The position numbers and the translations under genes were made by a program. Positions 1 to 7,327 of a stretch of DNA of 20,601 nt are shown piece after piece. This DNA comes from a bacterium (GTDB lineage Bacteria > UBP6 > JAFGXH01), in contig JAMOQH010000020.1 in assembly GCA_027064085.1 (NCBI GenBank), positions 1 to 20,601 on the forward strand, written 5' to 3'. The notes below the pieces were generated by a model that saw nothing but the letters and a program-made list of their open reading frames with translations, had not been told where the DNA came from and made no database searches. Every line of letters starts with the position of its first letter. The first letter of the stretch is position 1.

Positions 1-69
1 TAATTATCTCCAAAATATAATACAAAATTAATATATCATACTTTTTATAATATGTTAAATAAAAAAATC

Positions 70-98
70 TTGCCAAATTCAAGTTTACAAGTTATATT
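70..98 (+). promoter_or_regulatory. Promoter of rpn copy 1
   Basis: TTGCCA at 70-75 and TATATT at 93-98 are separated by 17 bp, a good sigma70-type promoter. The predicted transcript starts close to the AGGAGG at 105-110, so the leader is very short. The same arrangement (CTTGC start, AAGTTATA around the -10, then TAGGAGG) is found upstream of the second rpn gene at 9653-9680, which suggests promoter and gene share ancestry as one unit. Confidence 0.6.
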
Positions 99-101
99 AT
101 G
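86..101 (+). repeat. 16-bp imperfect direct repeat, left copy (rpn copy 1)
   Basis: TACAAGTTATATTATG here matches 15 of 16 bases of 1134-1149 (TACAAGTTATGTTATG). The two copies lie just before and just after rpn copy 1, overlapping its -10 region on the left and 10 bases past its stop on the right. Both are AT-rich, so chance similarity is not excluded. Confidence 0.4.
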
Positions 102-115
102 GTTAGGAGGATAAA

Positions 116-1123
116 ATGGTAAAAAAGAACGAAAACGAAAATAAAAAAATATTACATAATAGATTTAATTCAATAATGATGAGATTATTTGCTTATCCTG
201 AAATGATTAAAGAAATGTTAATTTTTTTTATAGGAGAGCCTTGGCTAAGTAAACTTGATTTGGATACAGTAAAAGATTTAAGTAAAGATTTTATTTCTCC
301 TAAAGAACTCGATGATTTTCAAAGTGATATGCTTTGGAAGATTAATATTAAGGATACTAAAGAAGAGATATTTATTTATATTCATACAGAATTTCAATCA
401 ACACCAGACAGGCTAATGCCATTTAGATTTTTAAATTATCAATATTTGGTATATGATAAAATAATGGATATGAGAAAAAAAGACGAAAAGGATAAAAAAT
501 TACCTTTTATTTTACCTGTTTTATTTTATCATGGTGAAAACAAGTGGAATTTTGAAACAGATATATCAAAATTAATAGAAATTCCGATTAAAGAAGCTTT
601 GGAGTATATTCCAAACTTTAAATTTTTCAAAATAATGATAAATGAAAAAACTTATGAAGAATTATCTAAATATGAATCAGTATTAGCTGCTAATTTTGCC
701 TGTAATAATGTAAAATCTAAAGAAGAATTTACTAATGCTTTATGGAAAGTAAGTGATTTGTTAAAATCAACAATTCCCAAAGAACAACAATTAAAATTAA
801 GTGAAGATATAGCAAAATATCTTTCTTTTATTTCAAAAGGAAGAGTATCAACAAGAACAATAATAGACATTATAAATTTATATGAGGAGGATAAAATGAC
901 TCTTGCACAATTATTTGAAAAAGAAAAACAAGAAGGCATTGAGGAAGGCATTGAGAAAGGAATTGAGAAGGGAATTGAGAAGGGAATTGAGAAGGGAATT
1001 GAGAAGGCCAGAATTGAAACTGCAATTGAAATGTTAAAAATGGGTACAGAGCTTATATTTGTATCAAAAATCAGTAAATTATCTATTGAAAAAGTTAGAG
1101 AATTACAAGAAAAATTAGAATAA
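116..1123 (+). CDS. Rpn family recombination-promoting nuclease (PD-(D/E)XK), copy 1
   Basis: A 335-residue protein of the Rpn/YhgA-like family, once annotated as putative transposases. E. coli RpnA-type proteins are DNA endonucleases that raise RecA-independent recombination. The nuclease core is visible: Asp71 in FQSDMLW, then Glu92 and Gln94 in HTEFQS, the D...ExQ form of the PD-(D/E)XK site, followed by the family-typical RLMPFRFLNYQ and LPFILPVLFYHG. Residues 274-297 are six tandem GIE(E/K) tetrapeptides, probably a helical linker, followed by a short helical tail. The start is the ATG five bases after AGGAGG. It is about 60% identical by eye to the second copy at 8681-9637. It is convergent with xth. 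The cellular role of this copy is inferred from the family only. Confidence 0.85.
   Translation: MVKKNENENKKILHNRFNSIMMRLFAYPEMIKEMLIFFIGEPWLSKLDLDTVKDLSKDFISPKELDDFQSDMLWKINIKDTKEEIFIYIHTEFQSTPDRLMPFRFLNYQYLVYDKIMDMRKKDEKDKKLPFILPVLFYHGENKWNFETDISKLIEIPIKEALEYIPNFKFFKIMINEKTYEELSKYESVLAANFACNNVKSKEEFTNALWKVSDLLKSTIPKEQQLKLSEDIAKYLSFISKGRVSTRTIIDIINLYEEDKMTLAQLFEKEKQEGIEEGIEKGIEKGIEKGIEKGIEKARIETAIEMLKMGTELIFVSKISKLSIEKVRELQEKLE
935..1006 (+). repeat. 12-bp in-frame tandem repeat inside rpn copy 1
   Basis: Six 12-bp units; the last four (959-1006) are perfect copies of GGAATTGAGAAG and the first two (935-958) are degenerate. They encode the GIE(E/K) tetrapeptides. Unit gain or loss would keep the frame and change only linker length. 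Confidence 0.9.
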
Positions 1124-1133
1124 TACAATAAAA

Positions 1134-1149
1134 TACAAGTTATGTTATG
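1134..1149 (+). repeat. 16-bp imperfect direct repeat, right copy (rpn copy 1)
   Basis: Right-hand partner of 86-101 with one mismatch. It lies 10 bases after the stop of rpn copy 1. Confidence 0.4.
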
Positions 1150-1169
1150 CATTGCTTCTATTTGCTTAT

Positions 1170-1185
1170 TTTATTTATAAATAAA
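1170..1185. terminator. AT-only palindrome between convergent rpn1 and xth
   Basis: TTTATTTATAAATAAA is a perfect 16-bp palindrome in the gap between the two convergent genes. It may act as a weak bidirectional terminator, but it has no GC pairs and no spare loop bases, so the assignment is tentative. Confidence 0.25.
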
Positions 1186-1229
1186 TAAACTTAATTATAT
1201 ACAATTAATTTCAAATGGAGTGTAATAAA

Positions 1230-2099
1230 TTATAACTCTAAATCTAAGAGAACAGGACAATGATCACTACCTAAAACATCACTATCTATGCTTGCTTCAA
1301 TAATATTTTCGTTTAAAGTATCAGAAACTATAAAATAATCTATACGCCAACCTATATTCCTATCTCTTGCTCCTCCTCTATAAGACCACCAAGAATAAGC
1401 ATCAGTTTTATCAGGATAAAGATACCTAAAAGTATCAGTAAAACCTGATTCTAGTAATTCTGTCATTTTATTTCTTTCTTCAATAGTAAAACCTGCATTT
1501 TTAGTATTAGTTTTAGGATTTTTCAAGTCTATTTCATTATGAGCAACATTTAAATCTCCACACATTATAACTGGTTTTTCTTCATCTAATTTTAATAAGT
1601 ACTCTTTAAATTCATCTTCCCACTTCATTCTTGTATCTATTCCTAACAATTTATTTTTATCCCAACCTTCAGGAATATTTGCTTTATTTTGAATTTTATT
1701 TTTTGAATTTGGAGTATAAACAGTCACTAAATAAAACTCTTCATATTCTAAAGTAATCACTCTTCCTTCATCAGTAGGAATTCTATCTTTAGTTAACAAC
1801 TCTAGCTCTTTTTCGGTATTTTTCTTTTCATGAAACTCTTTAACTATAATTTTTTTACCTATTCCATTAAAAACCGATAAAGGTTTATGCTTAGTGAAGA
1901 TAGCAGTACCAGAATAGCCTTTTTTTTCTGCATAATTCCAATATTGGTAATAATTATCTAGTTTTAAATCTATTTGTCCCTCTTGTAACTTACTTTCTTG
2001 AATACATAAAAAATCAGCATCTTGAGAATTAAAATACTCTAAAAAACCCTTTTTTATACAAGCTCTTATTCCATTAACATTCCATGATATAAACTTCAT
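1230..2099 (-). CDS. xth: Exodeoxyribonuclease III / AP endonuclease (ExoIII-APE1 family)
   Basis: A 289-residue base-excision repair enzyme that cleaves DNA at abasic sites and degrades one strand 3' to 5'. The whole active-site set is present: Asn7 in WNVNG, Glu35 in CIQESK, Tyr128 in TVYTPN, Asp182 and Asn184 in GDLNVAHNEID, Asp254 in GWRIDYF, and Asp279-His280 in GSDHCPV. The WWSYRGGARDRNIGWRIDYF stretch is typical of the ExoA/APE1-like branch. Length is above the usual 250-260 residues because of an extra Lys/Glu-rich stretch at about residues 81-109, between GTAIFTK and EGRVIT. It is a single-gene unit behind a consensus promoter, convergent with rpn1 and divergent from the HEAT lipoprotein gene. 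Confidence 0.95.
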   Translation of the reverse strand: MKFISWNVNGIRACIKKGFLEYFNSQDADFLCIQESKLQEGQIDLKLDNYYQYWNYAEKKGYSGTAIFTKHKPLSVFNGIGKKIIVKEFHEKKNTEKELELLTKDRIPTDEGRVITLEYEEFYLVTVYTPNSKNKIQNKANIPEGWDKNKLLGIDTRMKWEDEFKEYLLKLDEEKPVIMCGDLNVAHNEIDLKNPKTNTKNAGFTIEERNKMTELLESGFTDTFRYLYPDKTDAYSWWSYRGGARDRNIGWRIDYFIVSDTLNENIIEASIDSDVLGSDHCPVLLDLEL

Positions 2100-2122
2100 T
2101 ATACACCTAAAAATAAAATCTT

Positions 2123-2151
2123 ATTATACTTATAATAATTTAAACTGTCAA
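2123..2151 (-). promoter_or_regulatory. Consensus sigma70 promoter of xth
   Basis: On the minus strand TTGACA (2146-2151) and TATAAT (2123-2128) are separated by exactly 17 bp, a perfect match to the consensus. This implies strong constitutive expression of xth and a housekeeping factor like E. coli sigma70. Confidence 0.85.
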
Positions 2152-2173
2152 ATTAGTAAAATTTAAAAATTCC

Positions 2174-2202
2174 TTGATTTAATCATAATAATCTAATATA
2201 CT
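2174..2202 (+). promoter_or_regulatory. Promoter of the HEAT-repeat lipoprotein gene
   Basis: TTGATT (2174-2179), a 17-bp spacer and TATACT (2197-2202) lie 27 bp before the chosen ATG. The promoter is divergent from that of xth, with 22 bp between the two -35 elements. Confidence 0.6.
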
Positions 2203-2229
2203 TGTGAGAATATTTTTATGGGAGTTTAT

Positions 2230-3867
2230 ATGAAACTTAGTATTATTTTAACTATTGTAGGGCTTTTACTCTTTGCTTCATGTGGTAAAAAGGAAATTAC
2301 AGCAAAAGACTACATTAATGACTTAAAAAATGACAAAAAACAAAGTAAAGCTCTTATTGAGCTTGAAAAACTAGGTCCAAAAGCTAAATCAGCTATTCCA
2401 GCTTTAATGGATTTACTAAAAAAAGATGAGAAGAATAGTGCAAAAAATGCTTTAAGAATAATTACTAAAATTGGTGATGAACCTCAAATTATAGCAGCAG
2501 CTAAAGTTGGAATTAATTCTAAAAATAAGTCTGTTACAACTTCATCAATAAATGCACTTAAAAAATTAAAAAAGAAAACTCCTGAAGTTTATAAAATTAT
2601 TGTGGAAGGAATTACTTCAACAGAGCAATTTACTAGACAAGAAGCAATTATTGCAGCAGGGCAACTAAAAGTCAAACAGGCTGTTGCTCCATTAATTAAA
2701 GTACTCGTAAATAGCTCAACAACACAACATATCATTTTAAATAAACAAGCAGCAAGATCATTAGGTCAAATAGGAGACCCTAAAGCTATTCCTGCCTTGA
2801 TAAAAGGTTTATTTATTAAAAAAAATGTTAAAGGAACAAATAATAAAGGTACAGCTTTTGTATCTGCAAGAAATGCACTTTATGAATTTGGAGAAGCTGC
2901 TTTAAAGGAAATCATTAATACCCTAAATGGTAAAAATGAAGATTTTAATAAATTTAAAAAAGCAAATCCAATGATTAAATCCTCTGATATTACTTATAAC
3001 TTAATCGTTATGATTAATGAACTAGGAAATGAATCCGTTTATCCTATTTTAGAAAAATACATGAATAGTAAAGATCATGGTGTTAAACTTCAAGCGGAAG
3101 CAGGAATGGGAAGTATTGGTATTAAAAAAGCTGTTCCAGTATTAATAAAAAAATATGCTAAATTAAAAAAACAAATTGTTAAAGAAAGTGATGAGCAGAA
3201 ACTTGCTCAAGAAGTTCAAGAAGCAACTAATATCAATAGAATGCTTGCAATGATAGGTGGAAAAGCTGCAGAAAAGCACTTAGTTAAAGAAATGCTTTCT
3301 AAGCCATTGAAAATTGATGGAGAAGAATATAATGATTTAAAAGATGATGCCATCTCTTCATTTTCAAATTTTGCTGGAGCAAAATACTATAAAACATATC
3401 AAAAAATATGGACAACAGAAAAAAATGTAAACAGAAAGAAAAATATGATGCTTTATTTAAAAATTATGGAAGTTGCTAATGATTGTAAAGAAGATGTTAA
3501 GTGTTATGCTAAATATTTTGATAAAAAGAAAAATCCTAAACCCAAAGGAAAACTATTAAAAGAATTAACAAAAGAATTAGGAACAATACAAATGGCAAAA
3601 AGTCTTCCTGTATTCAAAAGACAAAAAGCTGCTTACATGTTGTCTCATTTTAATACCCCTGAGTCCAAAAAAATTGCATTTGAAAAAGCTTTATTTGATA
3701 AAGACCCTGGTGTAAGAAATGCTGGAGCGTTCACCATAGACAGATTGGGAACAAAGGCTGATGTTCCTGCCTTAGAAGCCGTTCTGAAAAAAGCTAAAAA
3801 GAAATCTTATTTAAAAAAAGCTATTTCTCTTTATGAAAAGCTATTAGCTAAATTAAAAAATAGATAA
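2230..3867 (+). CDS. HEAT-like repeat lipoprotein
   Basis: A 545-residue predicted lipoprotein. The signal peptide ends in a lipobox-like LFASC, with Cys18 as the lipidation site; Phe at -3 is less usual than Leu or Val. The ATG at 2230 is chosen because GGAG (2221-2224) sits five bases before it; the in-frame ATG at 2218 would bury that site in coding sequence. The body is built of alpha-helical repeats with patterns such as AIPALMDLLKKD, AVAPLIKVLVN, AIPALIKGLFI, AVPVLIKKYAK and DVPALEAVLKKAKKK, the signature of HEAT/PBS-lyase repeats. A less repetitive Lys-rich part lies at about 290-470. Such solenoids bind other proteins; the partner is unknown. It is probably exposed on a membrane surface. 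Confidence 0.75.
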   Translation: MKLSIILTIVGLLLFASCGKKEITAKDYINDLKNDKKQSKALIELEKLGPKAKSAIPALMDLLKKDEKNSAKNALRIITKIGDEPQIIAAAKVGINSKNKSVTTSSINALKKLKKKTPEVYKIIVEGITSTEQFTRQEAIIAAGQLKVKQAVAPLIKVLVNSSTTQHIILNKQAARSLGQIGDPKAIPALIKGLFIKKNVKGTNNKGTAFVSARNALYEFGEAALKEIINTLNGKNEDFNKFKKANPMIKSSDITYNLIVMINELGNESVYPILEKYMNSKDHGVKLQAEAGMGSIGIKKAVPVLIKKYAKLKKQIVKESDEQKLAQEVQEATNINRMLAMIGGKAAEKHLVKEMLSKPLKIDGEEYNDLKDDAISSFSNFAGAKYYKTYQKIWTTEKNVNRKKNMMLYLKIMEVANDCKEDVKCYAKYFDKKKNPKPKGKLLKELTKELGTIQMAKSLPVFKRQKAAYMLSHFNTPESKKIAFEKALFDKDPGVRNAGAFTIDRLGTKADVPALEAVLKKAKKKSYLKKAISLYEKLLAKLKNR

Positions 3868-3922
3868 AAAACGACTAAAATATCTTAATCATTTCAAATC
3901 ACTAGTAATTTGCACATTTTAA

Positions 3923-3951
3923 TTGACATTTCTGCCCTAATATATTAAATA
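3923..3951 (+). promoter_or_regulatory. Possible promoter of the Lys-rich lipoprotein gene
   Basis: TTGACA at 3923-3928 is a perfect -35 element. With 17-bp spacing the -10 would be TAAATA (3946-3951), only a fair match. A TATAAT also occurs at 3964-3969 but has no -35 at the right distance. Confidence 0.4.
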
Positions 3952-4015
3952 GTATCTTTCTATTATAATAACAATAATAGATTTGCAAGTTTCATTTCAT
4001 TTTAAGGAGTTTATT

Positions 4016-5098
4016 ATGAACAAAAAACTAAGTATTTTATTGACCCTATTACTAGTTTCTATACTTTCAGTTTCAGGTTGTAAAAAAGGCGAAAAAGCTA
4101 ACACTAAAACAAAAGCTAAAAAAGAAGCTACTAAAGATTTAAAAAAGGCAACTAAAAAAGTAACTAAAAAAGTAACTAAAAAAGTTGTTGCTTCTTCAGC
4201 TAAATTAGATTTATCTTACTTCCCAGAAAAAGCAGTTTTAGTTGGTTCTTTCAATATTAAAGCTTTTGCTACTATTAAAGAATTAAAGCCTCTTTTAGAA
4301 CAAGCTTTTTCTGAAGCTAAAAAAAATGGAATAGACTTAAGTACAGTTAGTTTTCTATCTTACTATGTAAATATAGAAAGCCTTAAAGGTACAAATCATG
4401 ATATGGCTGTTTTAGTAAATGGTTTAAAAATCCCTAAAGAATTACTAGAGAAATCAGGTCTTAAAATAAAAAAAGAAAAATATAATGCTACAGAAATAAT
4501 GATTGATGAAAAACAAGATGCAGGTTTTGCAACAATTGGAAATGATTTATTAGCTGGATCAGTTAGTTCAATTAAAAAAATGATTGATGTAAAAAAAGGA
4601 AAAATCAAATCTTTAGCAAAATCAGAATCAGCAAAAGAATTTAATAATATTTTAGCTAAATCTAAAGCGGCTGCTTTTAGAATAGCTTTTGTAACTAATA
4701 AATTAGCAAAAGACCAATTACAAAATTTATCTAAAGGTCAAGGAGCAATGGCCGCTGAATTCTTAAAGAATTTAAGTTCAGGTTCTTTTAGTGTTTCAAT
4801 TACTAAAGACGCTTTAAAATTTGCTTTCAATTTTCATTCAAACAAAGCAGGTATTGACCAGGTTATGGCAGTTGCAAAACCTCAATTGGCAATGTTAACA
4901 CAAGCTAATTCACCAATGCTTGGAATGGTTAAACCTATTTTAGGACAAGAAGGTAGTGAAATTTTTGCAAAAGTTCTTAAAACTTTAAAAGTTAACAATG
5001 ATGGTGATTATCTTTCAGTTACTTTTGAAACAAAGCTTGAATACTGGACAAAAGCTCCAAAAATCTTTGGTGATGCTTTAAAGAAAATGGGTAAATAA
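4016..5098 (+). CDS. Lipoprotein with Lys-rich tether, function unknown
   Basis: A 360-residue predicted lipoprotein. The signal peptide ends in the lipobox VSGC with Cys22. The ATG at 4016 is preferred because AGGAG (4005-4009) lies six bases upstream; the longer in-frame start at 3983 has no such site and would hide the signal peptide. After the Cys come about 45 residues rich in Lys/Thr with repeated VTKK units, likely a flexible tether. A mixed alpha/beta domain follows from about residue 68, beginning LDLSYFPEKAVLVGSFN. I do not recognise the domain; the opening resembles DUF3352-type proteins in style only. The gene follows the HEAT lipoprotein on the same strand but has its own likely promoter. 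Confidence 0.7.
   Translation: MNKKLSILLTLLLVSILSVSGCKKGEKANTKTKAKKEATKDLKKATKKVTKKVTKKVVASSAKLDLSYFPEKAVLVGSFNIKAFATIKELKPLLEQAFSEAKKNGIDLSTVSFLSYYVNIESLKGTNHDMAVLVNGLKIPKELLEKSGLKIKKEKYNATEIMIDEKQDAGFATIGNDLLAGSVSSIKKMIDVKKGKIKSLAKSESAKEFNNILAKSKAAAFRIAFVTNKLAKDQLQNLSKGQGAMAAEFLKNLSSGSFSVSITKDALKFAFNFHSNKAGIDQVMAVAKPQLAMLTQANSPMLGMVKPILGQEGSEIFAKVLKTLKVNNDGDYLSVTFETKLEYWTKAPKIFGDALKKMGK
4148..4183 (+). repeat. 12-bp tandem repeat in lipoprotein linker
   Basis: Three 12-bp units: GCAACTAAAAAA, then GTAACTAAAAAA twice. They encode (A/V)TKK and lie just after the lipoprotein signal peptide, in the Lys-rich tether. Confidence 0.8.
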
Positions 5099-5107
5099 AA
5101 ATACTTT

Positions 5108-5156
5108 TTGACTTCATAATAATAAGATGTTAATTTATCTTATATTTTGGAGTCAA
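5108..5156 (+). promoter_or_regulatory. Hairpin sequestering the serine dehydratase ribosome binding site
   Basis: TTGACTTC (5108-5115) pairs with GGAGTCAA (5149-5156) with one G-U pair. Inside it ATAAGAT (5122-5128) pairs with ATCTTAT (5137-5143). Extra A-T pairs join the two stems with one mismatch and one bulge, giving about 19 pairs around an eight-base loop. The GGAG ribosome binding site is wholly in the 3' arm, one base before the ATG at 5158. No U-run follows, so it is not a normal intrinsic terminator. It suggests control of translation initiation, for example by temperature, a ligand or an RNA or protein partner; which one is not visible. Confidence 0.55.
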
Positions 5157-5157
5157 G

Positions 5158-7326
5158 ATGAAAGAACTACTAAAAAATCTAAATAATTATCAAAATTTAT
5201 TTCCATCAAAATACATACATGAAGCAGATAAAGAAGATTTATTAAATATATATTTACATATTGATAAACTAAAAAAAAATCCTAAAAGTTCTGCATCATT
5301 TAAAGGAGATATTGAAAGATTCTTTTTACATAGATTTAGTTTTAGTAAGCTATCCAAAAGGCTTACTAGACTTCTCCCCTTCTCTGTGCCATCTGTTGAA
5401 TTAATAAAAATTGTTTTAAATAAAAAACATAATTTTATGCTAACAACTTTCTATAATGAAATAAATTCAAAATTAAAATATAATAACTATAACCCAATAG
5501 ATTTAAAAAAAGAAATGGAAGTTTTCATTAGCAATAATAAAATAATTAAAGAGCTTGATATTAGTGTTATAGAGAAAAATAAGCGTTCTGTAATGGTTCT
5601 AAAAATAATAAATGTCTCTTCAATTACAACTTTCAGAAACCTAATAGAAACTATACAAAAAAATGAAGTAGCAGTAAACTATATTAAAATATGGACATAT
5701 AAAACAGAAGATAAAAGGATAAGAACTTATCACAAAATCGATATTCACTTTAATTATAAACTTGATGAAAATGAGATTTATTCGTTAAAAGATGATTTTG
5801 AAAGATATTTACAGCATTATATTAAGCCTATGTCTGTTTTTGATATGATAGGGCCTTCAATGATAGGTCCATCAAGTTCTCATACCGCTGGTGCAAACAG
5901 AATTGGTCATATTGCAAGAAATTTCTTTATATCATTGAAGGATTATATTCTAAAAAATAAAGGTAAAAAAACTCCGTTTATAGAAGTAAAACTATATTCC
6001 TCATTTGCAGACACTGGCCTTGGTCATAAAACCCCAAATGCGATAGGTGCAGGCTTACTTGGTTATGAAACCGACAGTAAAAATATGACAGAATATGGAA
6101 AACCGGATTATATCAAAAATAATTTTAATATAATTGATAGTATTAAAATTGATTTTATAGGTTATTTTATTGATAAATCAAACTCTAAATTAGAAAACCA
6201 GGGAAATATTGCAAAAATCACATTATTTTTAGAAAATGAAGAAATTTCCATAACAGGTTATTCTATTGGTGGTGGCAATATAGAAATCAGATATATAAAT
6301 GATATTAAGCTCTCTGATGTTATTACCGGTAAAGAAGATTATAATTTAAAGTTATTTTTAAAAAATGGTAAAGCTAATGGAGTAATAAAGAAAATATATA
6401 ACATAAAAAAAGTATCAAAAAATACTATGCCTCCTTTTAACACTATGGAAGAATTTTTAGATTATCAAAAACAAAGTAAAAAAAATATTATAGATATAAT
6501 TCTAGAACTTGAATATTCCCTACAGTTTACAGATAAATCAGAAATATACAGTAAACTTGAAAACTATTGGGACATAATGAAAGAATCAATATCAGAGCCA
6601 TTAAAAAATCCAAAAAAATCCGATTTTAAGCTAACAGGCAGAGATGCTAAAAAAATATCTGATTACAATCCTAAAAACAGTGTTTTTAAAAATGACATAT
6701 TTAAAAGAGCAGTGTTTTATTCAACTGCAGTTAATGAATTTAATGCTCAATCGGGCTTAATTGTTGCTTGTCCAACAGCAGGGAGTGCAGGAATTGTACC
6801 CGGAGTACTAAAAGCATATCAGGAATTAACTCAATGTAATGATAAAAGGATATGGAAAGCTTTACTTGTTGCAGGATTTTTAGGAATGATATTATTTAAT
6901 GATGTTACAACTGCAGGAGCAGATTTTGGTTGTCAAGCAGAAATAGGCTCTGCGGCAGCAATGGGAGCAGCAGCAATAGCATACTTAGAAGGTGGTAGTG
7001 TTGAAGCCATAGTTCATGCTTTTACCTTAGCAATTAAAAATAGTTTAGGGCTGGTTTGTGACCCCGTTGGTGGTCTTGTTGAAGTTCCATGTGTAAAAAG
7101 AAATGGAATATATAGCTCTATGGCATTAAGTTGTGCTTTAATGGCTCTTTCAGGAGTTCGCTCATTTGTTTCTCCCGATGAAGTAATTTTAGCTATGCAG
7201 GAAATAGGTAACAAATTAAATAAAGACTACAAAGAAACCGCAAGAGGTGGGCTAGCTAAGACAAGAGATGGCAAAGAAGTTAATATAAAAATGAAAAAAT
7301 TAAAACAAGATTTTTTTGGAGTGTAA
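5158..7326 (+). CDS. L-serine dehydratase, beta-alpha single chain with novel N-terminal extension
   Basis: A 722-residue protein that deaminates L-serine to pyruvate and ammonia using an oxygen-labile Fe-S cluster. The beta domain starts near residue 226 (SVFDMIGPSMIGPSSSHTAG) and carries GLGHKTPNAIGAGLLGY and SIGGGNIEI. The alpha domain, about 425-720, has NEFNAQSGLIVACPTAGSAG, GCQAEIGS, VCDPVGGLVEVPC and the closing ARGGLAKT. Cysteines fit for the cluster include 538, 592, 634 and 645. AGSAG and GSAAAM lack the Cys that many family members carry in those motifs. Residues 1-225 have no match I recognise; usual single-chain enzymes are about 450-550 residues long. The start follows a GGAG buried in a hairpin. 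The mtaD-like gene begins one base after the stop, so the two are probably co-transcribed. Confidence 0.88.
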   Translation: MKELLKNLNNYQNLFPSKYIHEADKEDLLNIYLHIDKLKKNPKSSASFKGDIERFFLHRFSFSKLSKRLTRLLPFSVPSVELIKIVLNKKHNFMLTTFYNEINSKLKYNNYNPIDLKKEMEVFISNNKIIKELDISVIEKNKRSVMVLKIINVSSITTFRNLIETIQKNEVAVNYIKIWTYKTEDKRIRTYHKIDIHFNYKLDENEIYSLKDDFERYLQHYIKPMSVFDMIGPSMIGPSSSHTAGANRIGHIARNFFISLKDYILKNKGKKTPFIEVKLYSSFADTGLGHKTPNAIGAGLLGYETDSKNMTEYGKPDYIKNNFNIIDSIKIDFIGYFIDKSNSKLENQGNIAKITLFLENEEISITGYSIGGGNIEIRYINDIKLSDVITGKEDYNLKLFLKNGKANGVIKKIYNIKKVSKNTMPPFNTMEEFLDYQKQSKKNIIDIILELEYSLQFTDKSEIYSKLENYWDIMKESISEPLKNPKKSDFKLTGRDAKKISDYNPKNSVFKNDIFKRAVFYSTAVNEFNAQSGLIVACPTAGSAGIVPGVLKAYQELTQCNDKRIWKALLVAGFLGMILFNDVTTAGADFGCQAEIGSAAAMGAAAIAYLEGGSVEAIVHAFTLAIKNSLGLVCDPVGGLVEVPCVKRNGIYSSMALSCALMALSGVRSFVSPDEVILAMQEIGNKLNKDYKETARGGLAKTRDGKEVNIKMKKLKQDFFGV

Positions 7327-7327
7327 A

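Noticed and set aside
935-1006. CRISPR-like short repeats
   Set aside because: The units are contiguous, in frame and without spacers, so they are protein-coding tandem repeats.
652-1152. Minus-strand open frame opposite rpn copy 1
   Set aside because: It is an antisense shadow of a well-supported gene; its repeats are the reverse of the GIEK repeat, and it has no ribosome binding site.
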